From contig NC_064899.1 of the NCBI RefSeq assembly GCF_929443795.1, forward strand, positions 16,517,501-16,581,500: DNA of 64,000 nt, given 5' to 3'. Position 1 is the first letter of the stretch. Each line of letters opens with the position of its first letter. A program made the translations under genes and the position numbers. Source of the stretch: Astur gentilis. Its lineage: Eukaryota; Chordata; Aves; Accipitriformes; Accipitridae. Below the pieces are notes generated by a model. The model was not told where the DNA came from, did no database searches, and saw only the letters and a program-made list of their open reading frames with translations. Below are positions 23,691 through 36,400 of the stretch, in pieces.

Positions 23691-24700
23691 ATTCATTCAC
23701 AAGTACCGTCCCACAAATCTTGTGCACAAACCAGACTGGCAAATAAAAACAATCAAACATCCTCTCATCCTTTCACACACAGCTGAGCAGCAAATGTGTT
23801 TTAATGCCTGTACGTCTTAGTTGCCTTATCCCCAACATTAAATGCGTCCCTAAAATGGGATTCGCGTCTTACCTAAGAGTTTGGCTATTTTGAAGATATT
23901 TCCCCTTCCATTCATGTCACAGACAACTACTTCCCTTCTGTGGCCCTGATGTGAAAAGGTGACATTATGTATGCATTCAGTTTGACTGGGGTTTTTAAAA
24001 TGTGATTTGCTTACTGGCAACCAAAGCAACCTACAGCAAGTGACTGCCCTGCTTGAAAGAGTCCAGAAACAGGTGCTCTGCAAACCAAAGCCTGATCTAC
24101 ACACACCTCTGTGCCACGCTTTTTTCTCTTCTGTACTACTCAAGTAATACAGGACTATTTGCAGGTGGGGAAAATGACCCCTCAGAAGCAACTGTGTTGC
24201 TCTGTTTTTCTCGGGTTCCCATTCCTCACTTATATTTTCCCCTGTTTCAAGGACTTTGCTAAAGCCAAGCTTGCTTTCTTAAGAGCTTCCTGTTTCTGAT
24301 ACGTATTTTACAACAGCAGCTGGAGTTGGGTCAGCAGAGGATGCCAATATCTGGAAGCAGCGAGGGAAAACAAGAAGCTGCCCAAGACCCTCAGGGAAGA
24401 AATACCAGACGCGTCATCCAGCCCAGCTAAGATGGTTGGTTGAGCAGGAAAAGCTGAGCCTTCAAGTTTACTGTTTTAAGACCTGCATTGGCTGTGTTGA
24501 GCTTTGCTGCCTTCTGTCACTTAGAAATGTTTTAACTAAATCTTTTTCATCTTGTGAAAACGGCGTGTACACACTTCTTTGCAGTGCTCGTTTTTAGACA
24601 GAATAAAAATAACATTTCAGGAGTCGCTCTGGCCCTCATAAAAACTGCTCTATTCTGTTCCATTCCTTCAAATAGAAACGTGGCTACATAATTGACTTGT

Positions 24701-25293
24701 TGTACTGGGTTTGGCCGAGATGGAGTTAATTTTCTTCATAATAGCTGCTACGTGCTATGTTTTGGATTTGTGACCAAACCAGTGTTGATAACACAGGGAT
24801 CTTTTCGCTATGCCTGAGCAGCGCTCACACAGCGTCAAGGCCTTTTCTGCTTCTCACACTGCCCTGCCAGCGAGCAGATGAGGGGTGCACAAGAGGTTGG
24901 GAGGGGACACAGCCGGGACAGCTGACCCCAACTGACCAAAGGGATGTGACATACCATATGACGTTGCGCTCATCAAGAAAAGCTGGGGGAAAGAAGAAGA
25001 AGGGATGTTCAGAGTTATGGCGTTTGTCTTCTCAAGTCACCATGATGCAAGGTGGACCCCAATTTTCCTGGAGAGGGCTGAACATCTTCCTGCTGATGGC
25101 AAGCAGTGAATGAATTCCTTATTTTGCTGTGCTTGTGCACACATCTTTTGCTTTACCTATTAAACTGTCTTTATCTCAACCCACGAGTTTTCTCACTTTT
25201 ACCCTTCTGATTTTCTCCCCCATCCCACTGGGAGAGAAGTGGGCAAGAAGCTGTGTGGGGCTCAGCTGCCCACTGACACTTAACCAAACCAAG
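24701..25293 (+). mobile_element. Solo LTR of an avian endogenous retrovirus
   Basis: About 590 bases starting TGTACTGGGTTTGGC and ending near a TTAACCAAACC segment. I recognise it as a common bird LTR family: a GGGACACAGCCGGGACAGCT block, then a downstream U3/R region, then a TATTAAA polyadenylation signal (25158-25164) followed by a CCCACGAGTTTTCTCAC segment. No internal retroviral genes or second LTR are present, so it is a solo LTR left by recombination. The place where the family normally has a TATA box (before AAGCTGGGG, near 24979) is mutated. I could not see a clean target-site duplication. The 118-codon open frame inside it (24757-25113) is not a gene. Confidence 0.8.
25158..25164 (+). 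terminator. LTR polyadenylation signal TATTAAA
   Basis: A variant poly(A) signal inside the solo LTR at the usual place for this family. If the LTR is transcribed or read through on the plus strand it could end transcripts; that is inference only. Confidence 0.45.
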
Positions 25294-28200
25294 ATATATT
25301 TCCCAACCTTTTTCCTCTTTTTTTTGCTCTTGTTTGGGAAAATCTGCTAAAACTACAGGAGTTTTTTCCCTTCCAATCACATTCAAAGACTGCACTGAGA
25401 CTCTTTGATTTAGTGCCTGTTCACAGTAACTGGCAGGCACTCGCAGCCAGTGTGGAGGCTATTAGAGCACAGCTGACTTGGAGACATCAGACAAAACCTG
25501 GAAAATCAGGCCAGGTTTTGCTACACGTTGTATGGTGTGATAATATACAAAATAAAGGGAAAAGCTGGTTTTACCATAGGCTACCAAACTCCACTGAGTC
25601 AGCGTGGCACTGCCGTTTGTGTCAGCCCTGATTTTGGTCCCCATGATTTGCAACAAACACTAGTTATTTTAGTGTGTCATTTGTATCTCAGGTGTATCGC
25701 TTAACTTGCCATGTAAATGTAGTTTTCTCATTTACATTCCACTGTTAACTCCACCTATAATCCACAAAAAAACCCCAAACAACCCAGACAAACTCATATG
25801 TACACCCCCTAAGAGACTTTTAAAGCTCAGAATAGAGCAAGTTGTATTATGACAGCTGTCCTTTGAATCCCAAACGATAAACCCTCAGGGGACATAGTAT
25901 TATGTAATTTTAGTGACAGCACAATTGTCATTCAGCTAGAAAGAAGGATATTGTGATCTCAATGGAAAAGAAAAGCGATACTACCATCTGTAAGCTTATA
26001 GCCCTTTTTCTTTGGTAATTTGTACCTCTCATGAAGGGTTAGGAGTGGAAATTACTACAAGCTGTTGAATAAAATGACATCATTTTGCCACCCACAAAAT
26101 GTTACAAATTTGACAGCCTAGAAAATGGCACAGCAGTAAGGAAAGAGCAATCTCATGGCAAGTGAGCGCTCTTCTTTCTGGAGGAAACGTATGCTCATTG
26201 TGTTGGCCGACCACTATCTCTGTGGGACTCTGACCACCGTGGCCACAAGCCCCGGTTTCAATAGTTGCTTTCTCCACTGGCTCCAGGAAAGGAATATATA
26301 ATTGCTGGAAACGCTATTTACTCCACGGTCCTCCGATTCTTACGGTTCAGTCAAATGAATCAGAATTTTGCTTTCAGGCAATTTACTCTCAATTGTAAGT
26401 CACTATGCTGCAAAATTAATAAACAGGGAAATTCAGTTACGCAATTAGAAGTTGTTAGGAAGAATAGGATAATATAGACTGAAGATTTCATGGATCATAA
26501 AGAAAGAATTTCCTGTCTATTAATTCTGCAGCTGCTTTAATGTGTTCCTCTTAATGATGGAATACTGGAGGCTATTTTTTTCCATGGTTGAATTCTCTTC
26601 CATTACACTGCACACACCCTCTTAAGTAACCTGCAGCTGCTTTTATCTGCCAGGACAAATGGTGGCCCATTGTGATATCTGACACATTACAGAGCCCCTG
26701 TGATTTCTCCACATACCCTACATAAAACCAACCTGAAGCTTAAGCAACAGGGGCTGCAGGCATGAGTAGAATTTTAAAATGTCCTGAGATATCCAGAAGG
26801 TGAATGAAGATTAGGAAAAAAGAAACCAAAAACCACTTGTGTAGACAGAGTTACTCACTCATAGTTTCTGGCCAACTCCACATGCTGTATAGCAAGAAAA
26901 CTGTTTTTAATTATTTTTTAATCAGCACTTTCTCCCTGATCTGCCCTGTACCCTTCTGGTGGCTCATAACCAGCATGCTCCAATATCCACCCAAAGAAAA
27001 GTTGGATTCTGATGTTGCTCTTTCAAAGCCAGCTGCAATTTAGGGGACCAATAAGAGCAGTTTTTTTTCCCTTCGTTTTTCTCTTCTGAACTGCAACACC
27101 ACCTCTCTTTAGAAAAGAAGACCCAAAACTGTGGAGGAGTGTAATTCTAACTGACAGGGTTGCCATTACTTAATGTTTGTTTTATACTTTCAGTATGTCA
27201 CATAATCTAATTTGGATGTTTTGGAGCACTAATGAACTTCTTTTCCCTGTAGCAGCTGATGTCAAACGCAGTATTTACGGTTTCACAGAAGCAAAGAGGA
27301 ATGTACAGAGATTCAAGAATAAAGCAAATAGCCAACCTTTTAGATGGGAGTTAGCTGGTTAGTATTTAAACACAAATGCCTTCCTTATGTGCACTTCACT
27401 CCCTTCAAACTTGGCTCTTCTGTCCCTACAATCTAAAATTTTGCACTTCTGATACAAGGACTCTTTTCTTTCTAGCTCTCACCAAGCCAAGAGTTTCCTT
27501 CTTTATTTTTAGCTCTTCATCTTACTGCTTTGTCTTAAACTTTTATACCCATACTTCTCAGTATATTCCTTCTTTTGCTACAGAACCATATTAATTGAGA
27601 AATTGCTGTATTACACCATTCTATGGTTTATAAAATTAATTCTCTAGATATCATGTGATAAATGAAAGAAATATAAAAAAACCATGTTAAATACTCATTG
27701 CATTTCTTTCTAAATCAGGCTAACTTTCAACCCCCTTTCTATTTCACGTACATGACAAGCCCATCCAAGACACACAGAAAAATACCCTACTGGTCGTGGT
27801 TTCCGTAGGTTCACAAAAGGAATAGGTCTACAGACAGGACTTTACTGCACACCACCAGAGGAACAGCACAGCACTGGTAGGAAGAAAGTTTGGAGAATCT
27901 TAAGGAAAATAATTTGTAAAATAGATAAGGCGCGAGCAGCAGGGTAAGACAAGAAGAAAGGTAACCAGGCATGGTCTGCAGTAGAACACAAGAATTTGTG
28001 AGAGGAAGAGAATATCCAAAGTAGAAAGGCATGAAGACAGGCACATGGTTTGGGGGAGCCAGGGTGTCTCTCCATACAGACAAAGGGAGAAGCAATCTAA
28101 AAGAAGGGATCTGACTCCAGCAACCTGTGTGTGCCTGCTGCGAGACCTAGGATATATTGCAGGAGAGATGGTGCCTGGCCGGGTCTCTAGTTCTTAATCT

Positions 28201-31200
28201 GTCAGCCGACTCGAGGCCAAGTGTTCACCCACATAACTTAAGAGCATGAGAGCAGCTGTAAATTACCTGGGCTGGGAGACCCCACCTGAGTCTGCTGCAT
28301 GAATCGGGGACGGCAGGGCACACCATGCTCCGCACTGCAAAATGTTACTCGCTGGGGAGCAACCGGTCTGCAGCGAGAGGAGCTCTCAGAAGCAGCTGTC
28401 AATACTTAGACCTTTTTGTTGATAGCTATACTGATGAATAAGGCAAAGGTCATCAGAGTGGCAAATATTTTAGAGGATGCTAATTCCTTGGGAAGCCGGA
28501 CATTTTATCAAAGTCAAATAAAGTCATGCACTTTAAAACAAGGGATCACGCCATAACCTACAGAGTAAAGAATGGTGTTCAGGAGGCAAGAGCTTCACAA
28601 AGTGCTCAGGAAGCATTTGGCTATATGGCGAGAAGGCCAAAGACAGAATATGGTGGGACATTTCCCTAGAAACCAAGGAGATGGAAGGGAGAGGACTCGT
28701 GGGCAAAGAAGGCAGGAAAAGAGAGAGGAAACGGGAAATAATAATGTCACAAAACCCAAGAAAAGAAATCTTCAGACAAGATGAAGTCATCAAGGAGGCC
28801 AAAGCTAGCAGAGAATCATGCCATCATTCCCCTGAACACAGGGAGTTGTCTAGGAACTCTTTGGAAATGGGTATAACTATACTTCTGAAGAGAGACAAAA
28901 AATGAAAGGACTGCAGATAACAGTGATTAAATATAACTAATTTGGCTAGACAACGATTTAGCCTAATTAGCTTTTTCTAGCTCACCCTGAGTGATCTGTT
29001 TAACTCCTGCTTGATGGAGAAACACATCAAAACATCATGCATGTTAAGCACTGTGTTCAACAAATTTATTACCACTACCCCTTCACAAGACAGGAAGAGG
29101 GGCTGTGGTAGGACCTTTGGAGTTTTTGGATGCTGGTAGACAGTGTGGTTTCATCAGCTTTTCTGTCGTTCTCCTTATGTGTGCAAATGGTTCCCAAGCA
29201 CAGACTTCTGTTTTAGGCGCAGTAACTGTGTCCTTGCCCTTTCAGTTTGCTCTAAACTACTTCAGCTATCAGAGATTTTGGAATTATCATTCTCAGTGAG
29301 AAAAGTTGCTCCTTTTGTAGACACAATTTAATCTTATCCCATGAAACATGAGTGTGTTTCTAGTGCATTTAGTGTCCTAGAAAAGTATTAGGTACCTATA
29401 TTTCTGATCTAATCCTTGGATAAATACGACCAAATCAGTGACTGTAGCTTTAGGCAGTCAGCCAGGGAAAAATTAATTTTCCGTGCTGATGTTCTCAATG
29501 AAAAGCTCAGGTACCTCAAACAGTTTAACAAAACTAAACATGCTAGTTTTTCTGTGAAGGCTCAGTCTCTGTGATAAAAAACAAATGCTTCCTTGATTGC
29601 CATCTTGCTAAGATATAGAGACCGTGTGTCTGCTTAATACTAGAAAGTAGTAAATCAAATATTTTCCTTAGTTTGAGCTCAAATGCAATTTATAAAGCTC
29701 TGCATGTAGAAAACTAAAAATCTTATATTTAGGCAGTTATGGTTCAATACATTTTGAACAACTTGCGTTTTATAGAAACTCTTAAGCAGCCATCCACACA
29801 GGGGCAGCTACTCTAGAATTGCAGTTACCTTCTTTTCCTCTTCCCAGATGGATCTATTGCAATGAATTCTTCCTCAAGAGAGATGAAAAATATTCTGAAA
29901 ATGAAGGGTAGACAGTCAGTTATCTGGGCATAATGCTGGAGTTGTCACTGAGGCATATAGACTCCAGTGTGGCATTCTGCAGGAAAACAGCAGTAGCTTG
30001 CAGAGAAGTTGGAGCAGCGGCAGTCACTGGTGGCTCAGAACATTGTACCACCAATCTTTCAACAGTTTAATCTATTTTCTTCCTCCAACTCATGCCGAAG
30101 AACATGTCATTTGATCATGAAAAAGGAATGTACCCAGGGTAGCCTGGGAACATTTAGCCAGTGGCAGAACCCACCAAAATTCCTGTTTCTATCAAGCCCA
30201 GTCTTAATTGAAAACCCTTCACCAGGGGCTACTGTCAGTTCCTCATGCTCTGTTGCGGGTCAGAACATTCCTCTTAAAGACAGTCAGTCACCAGCAAACA
30301 CCTCTCTAAAGCTTCATTCTCTACAAAACTTCCAGGTAAATAAACTGCCTTTTATTCCACATATTCTGCTACTCATCCTCCTGCTTGAGAAGGGGAAGGG
30401 GGAGAATCTTACTCTGGTTTTACAATATTAAAAATTTATTTATCCTCATATACGGTTTACTGAACTTGTGTTATTTATATTGATCGATGAGTTCATGTAC
30501 TCAAAACCAGCAACTGGCTCAGGGTCTGACTTTTTTTTTTTTTTTTACACTAAAGAACTTTCAACCTCTGCAAACAACAGAAACTGAGACATAACTACTT
30601 GCTTTTCATGTGTACAAAGCACTACGTGGAGTCTGTGATGCCAAGCAGGTCATATCACTAAATCAATAATACAACATACGCATTTAAAAATCATTCCCAC
30701 TGGCACAGGGCACATGAGGCAGTGTACACCAGGAATGCTTCTCACCCTCTAGAAAAAAAAGCACCTTTTCTCTCACACCAGCAAGATGCCCTGCAAAGTG
30801 GACAGACTTTCTGTCTGAATTACAATGTTATCTTCAAGAAATATGAAATTCTTTGGGAAGACTCACTCAACTTTGAAGAAGTATCTCAGAGTTTTACACT
30901 GCCCTCCACAAACATTAGGACAATAATGGGCAAGGGCTAAGCATGTTTTGGATGATAGGAGCAGGAGAGAGAGGAAACCCAGGGTTAAGATGCAGCACTT
31001 GTTCACTCAACATTTAGTTAGTGTGACACTTAGTTCAGATATAAAGAATCCATTCTGCATATATTTTATTCCAATTCTAGCGTGAATTTGAAATAACTCA
31101 AACAAAGAACAGAAGTGGGTCTCCTGCCTAGAGAGTACCGATGCTTCAATGTATTGCGGGGAAAACAACCGGGAAGAAGTGATAAACATTCCCCATTCAG

Positions 31201-32779
31201 GCTTATGTGTCAAGGAATATTTCTGCTTAAAGACCCATGTGACAGCCTTCCTTTGCTTGGACATATACACCTGGTTCTAGGACCTGCAGAAGCTTTCAGC
31301 AAAAAAGGAATCTCAGACTTTGAATTAAGCACATTAAAATGAAAGGGCATAAAACAATCAATGAAACGACCTTTTTCCTCCCCGTGCGAATGAGATGGAT
31401 CTGAAGGAAGGCTGCCTGAAATAACCGTTTTGACCATAATATCAGCAGGTTGGTATAAGTACCAGAAGAATGGAAAGACATTTCGGCTGTACCTCAGGGA
31501 ATGCACAAGCCATCCATCCCGCTGGTGTACAGGCTGTGGATCCTGTTTGACACAGCGGATCCTCCTTGGGCGGGCAGCACCTGTGACAAGGGTGCTTGTT
31601 TCACCCGCTGAGATGTGGTCCTGGCTACGGTTTCTTTCTCGTTATCTCAAAGTGGAGGCAGTACAGGGTTCTCCAGATAAGGCTGTGTACATAGAGCTTG
31701 TTTAGAAATGGAAGGGTTTTTTAATGGAAGATCCTGCTTTTGAAGTGGATCTTTTATTGTCAGCACATGGCCGATCGGCAGCTGACTTGAGCCTCCCGCA
31801 CCCTCGGTGGACGGGCACTGCCTGCACGAGCATACCTTCGTCATCATCGGCCAAAGTATCCCAACTGAAGCCTCCAGTGCTACCAGGTTTGGAGAGACAC
31901 AATAAACTCAAAACCTTTCTGATGGGTCACTGTACAGTGACAAGTCTGTACTTTTTCTTCACTCAAAAGAGATTTATAGTCAATCCACATGAGCGATATG
32001 AGGATTAATTTTTGAATACTTGCAAATTATTTTGGAAAAAAGATGTTATAAATAGTAAATATGTTCTACCGAGCACTCTGGCTAGCAAATATAGGAACGG
32101 TTTCTAGCATATGATTAACTTTTGCTTTATTCTTCCTTTAAGTTTGTTGTTTCCTGTTCCTTATAACACATTCACTCAAACTACAGTGAGGCTACATCTG
32201 TCGTCACAATGACATCTGGCTTGGGACCTCTGCTGATAAAGTTCAGATACCAGAAGAAGGAAGTGTAGTTCCTTGATAGAGCTCCATAAGTCAATACACG
32301 AAATTGGCTTTATTACAATTAGTCACTCTTTCAAGCCTTCGCATGCTCAACATCTGACGGTGAAAGAAGACTTACCATTTTGGGCACTCTAATATAGCAA
32401 TTACTACTGTTGGACTACAGTTATTATAATTACTACTGACTGGAACCCATGTCATAAATTCGAGATGCATTCAAACCTGTGCAAAGCTGGAGGTCACACT
32501 GAAATCCACGGCTTTGTGTCACTCCCATCTTTAGAGGTACCGCACTGCCTCTAGCTGCTTAAATCTTCAGCAGTTGTCCAAAATGAGACACTGCAAAGAA
32601 GGGGGTGGGGATTTACATGCCACAATCCTCATACTGACATGGCTGGAGTCCCACTGAAGCAAATGCACCTGGTCTTGGGGTGTAAACTACTAATTTTACA
32701 CGGTAATACTGTGCAATATTACATGTTTATAATCATTCTTGCAAGGCACCTCTCTGATACACCAGGCACCTTAAGACAT
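25294..32779. other. Intergenic sequence without a recognised gene
   Basis: Mostly AT-rich. The many short open frames lack domains, conserved motifs and splice context. There is a purine-rich stretch near 28560-28780, a poly-T run near 30531-30546 and a CpG-richer patch at about 31490-31900. No RNA gene or further mobile element is recognised. Confidence 0.65.
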
Positions 32780-33420
32780 TGCTTTTCCAGTCACTGACCA
32801 TCACTAAAATAGTAGGTAGAAAGGTCAGATGGAGAAACAATTTTCTAACTTTGTCAAAGAAACATGGAGGAAAAGGAGGAAGGAGTTATACCATGAAATA
32901 TATTTGGACTTTGAAAAGGGCTTTGACAGAAAGCGCTCCCAATGGACTATGGAGGACACTAGCCACTGACAGAGGAAGAAAAAAAATGTTGTTAGCTTGA
33001 ATCAGAAACCAACAAAGAGATGGAAAAAACCTCAAAGCCACAACAGTCTGCAGAGAGGAGCAGTCAACGGGCAGAGGTGTCCTCCTGTGCTTCCCCATAC
33101 GTTCGGCACGTGGCACAGACGTGATGTGCTCCACAGCCAAAGCCTTACATGCTATTACAAACTGTAGTGCAAAGAAAAACTACATACAAACTACTGGTAA
33201 AACATGGATAGCTGGGATGAGTTAAGATTGCAAAGCCTCCAGACAGGACTTTTAAGTTAAGGGCCTGGAAAAAAGAATTCTAAGGTCGCAAAATCTGCAA
33301 ATGACACTAAAGTCCTTAAACCAGTGAAGAGTAGATAAGGTCACATGGAACTTCAATCAGCAGGTTATATGTTAAATTAAAATTTTTCAGACAAGTGCAT
33401 GTATTTAAATTAATGGAATA
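32780..33420 (+). mobile_element. Strongly decayed CR1-like LINE RT fragment (tentative)
   Basis: In shifting plus-strand frames there are traces of a reverse transcriptase. 'YLDFEKGFD' at about 32900-32930 resembles the YLDFxKAFD motif. About 350 bases later 'SANDTKV' near 33285-33315 sits where CR1 has FADDTKL, the catalytic DD box, here reduced to ND. Frames are broken throughout, and boundaries are guesses. Confidence 0.4.
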
Positions 33421-36400
33421 TTTTTAATTATCAGGCACCTGGAATATCTCATTTAATGGACTTCAGCAGAATACTTCTTCAGGTATATCGATATATATCT
33501 CTTAATATTTGTTTATATAGATATATAAATATAGACAGATATATCACAATTGTGTTAATATTCAAGAGAGCAAAGTGCTGGCCACAAAAGTTCATTTCCA
33601 TAAAGGATAAAACTAAATATTAACTATAAATTTTTCTTGCGATTATTTTTAATCTTGAATATGTTTTCAAATGTTAATTAATGAAAGCTGCTTCAAGAGG
33701 TGGAAGAATTATTCTTTCCCTTTATGCCCTGGGAAAGCGAGGTGAAGGATTAAGGCTGGTGTGTTGAGTCCCAGGCCGACCTAGTAAAAGCTCTATCAGA
33801 CACTGAACTGTGCAGCAGTGTCCCAGAAGAACACCTGCAGAAAAATCAAAGTAGGATCTTCTCCCTTGCTTCTCACAGCCTTATTCCCTTCTGCCCCACG
33901 AGGCCGCCTGGGAGGAGCACGCAGCCCTGACCTACCCACAGTGGGCGTTTTCAAGAGTACCCTGTAAATGCAGTCCTGACATTGAGGATCTCGTCTCTTC
34001 AGAGGCGAGGGAGATGTTTGAGGTTTGTATCTCTCCTCCTTGCGTGCTCACGTACTAGGGAAACACAGCAACTGCTTAAGGCCAGCGTCAGAAATGCAAC
34101 CACAACGCTGCCCTCCCCACCATCTTATCGGGGCACTTGATTGCACATTTCTTGGAATATTACAGCAATGTAGACAGGTTATTCTTGTGCTGAGCCAAGT
34201 GTGCACAGTCAATGGCAATAACTAAACATATTTTAATGCTCTAAACCAGTATCCTTCCAATGCTGGACCACGCACAGTTTACAAACAGGAGCCCTTCCTG
34301 AGCAAAAGGCAAAGCTCTGTGAGATGAAGCCAAATTCAAGCTGATATTTCAGCAGGGTCCAGCCACCACCTTCTGAACCGTCCCTCCAAATCAAGCTGCC
34401 ATCCCACACATGGCTTTCCTTTGCTGGAGGCTGCCCTGGTGCTGTGTATGCACCACGTCTGAAACTCTGGGAAACCTTCAGTGTTTGCATCGAGAAACAA
34501 AATTGTTTTTTCACAAGTGTATTCAATTATTAATAGGAAGGCATTGTCCACAGGCAGCTCAGAATAGCAGTATTTGTTGAAAAGTTAAGAGATCTCATAG
34601 ATCTCTAGGTCTCTGATCTGTTTGGATCCATTAGGTGACAGATTCTGCTAAAACCTACAGAGCTGGATTAAATTAGAGATCTCGACCTGTAGTTGGAGGA
34701 AGGGTTATTTGCCTTTGCCACTTTCAAATGCTATTTTGAAGCAACATCAGGTGCTCTTTCTCAACCAGTGCAGTGAGCATGTTCAGGGCTGTTTGCTCCT
34801 GTCTCAGAAACACCTACCAGGTGCATTTGCTGCGTGTGAGCAGATTAACCCACCGGGCAGGGGAGAAAAAACCACCAACAGCTGCATCTGCTTGTGTAGA
34901 AAGGAAGTGGGAAGGCAGCTGTAAGTGTTACCCAACTTCCAGAGTCCTTTACTCTGTAAAAAAAGAAAGGCTACTACCTGGCATAGCTACCAGGTGCGCA
35001 TTTCGGGTGAGGTCTTAACTAATTTGTGGTGAGAAAGGGCTTGGAGAAAGATGAGCTGACTGCTTAGAGTCCTCTTTGAGCCAATGTTACTGCTGTACAT
35101 GAAGAAGCAATTCTAAAAGAAGCAGCTGAGGGTGGAAGCTGGAAGTGGAAGATCTGTTGATGGTATCCACCCCGAACTGAAATACCAGGATGCTGCCAGT
35201 GCCAGTAGTGGTAGGAAGAGTCCGTCAAGCTCTTTTAAGTTAGCTGTGGTGTGAATATAGCACAGTAATCTGTGAGAGGATAAAAAGTGCTATCAGCTGC
35301 CAAACATATCCTGAGGATATAGATGGAGAATGATAAACTACAGTCCAGTATGTCTGGTAATCATGACTGCAGTGGAAACAACTGACAGTCTTGACACTGC
35401 ACTTCCAAATCTCCTCCATTCTGAACCATAACTTCTCTTGTGGGCTCCTTCCTACTGTTACTCAGCACTAACTGGCATTTCTTGGCTTTTCCATATGTCA
35501 GAAAGCTAGCAAAAGGGTTTCGGAGCTCCAAGCACGCTCCTACACAGAGTCCTGCTGCACCTGAGGTGGCCGTACATTTTGATCTCTTTTTAGAAGGACA
35601 CTTATGACAACGCTTCCTTCTAACCTTATGAGAAGGTGTTTAACTTCCTCACTCCTTAACATTTCTCTTGGGAATCCAATGCAGTTCATGTTTCTTACCT
35701 ATATTTTGTTGCTGACAAAACAAGGAATCTACGACACTTTAAAGAATTAGGTAATATCCATCCAGGATGGAGAACCGTGTTCCAGCCTCCTCAAATCCTT
35801 GTAAAAAACCTAGAATCTGAATGAAAAGCAGAACTGAATCTCAGGCAAGGTGAGTATGATGCCTCAAAAAGGAGGCTTAAGGAGATATTAGATGGGAAAG
35901 AAAGAGGCACAGTGAAAACTCAACAGGCAAATTGATTCAGTAGCACATCATTAAAACAAAAGTAGTTGTTTTACATCAAATGCCAAACAAGTTTCAGCAC
36001 TGCTAATGCTTATATGGCTGAACGCTTAGAAACACACGAGGTAAGATTATGGGCTGAAAACCCCAATACCTTAAGGGAAACGAATACTAATGGATTTTTA
36101 AAGCCACATTGGTGACGTGGTGACGCTGGGCCAACACTGGGGACAAACACGCACTCAGCCACCACTTACCACACTGACATTAGAAAGCCGTGCTGGTGTA
36201 AGAAGCTCCTGGCCCCACTGCTCCTTCTCTCCTCTGCTCCTCCCTTTCCTCTTGTGCCGAAACAGCTGTGCATACCCTCGCCTGGCAGAGCCCATCAGGG
36301 CATCAATCCTGATGGAAAATACCCCACACGAGGGAAGGACACCACAGCAACAAGTAGCTGCAGGTGGGGGTCACTGCCGGTCCCCACCTGGAGTTTTGGC

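Noticed and set aside
24757..25113. 118-codon open frame in the intergenic region
   Set aside because: It lies wholly inside the solo LTR, which is non-coding in this family.
28560..28910. Purine-rich open frames rich in Arg/Lys/Glu
   Set aside because: They are explained by a GA-rich stretch; frames overlap and no domain is visible.
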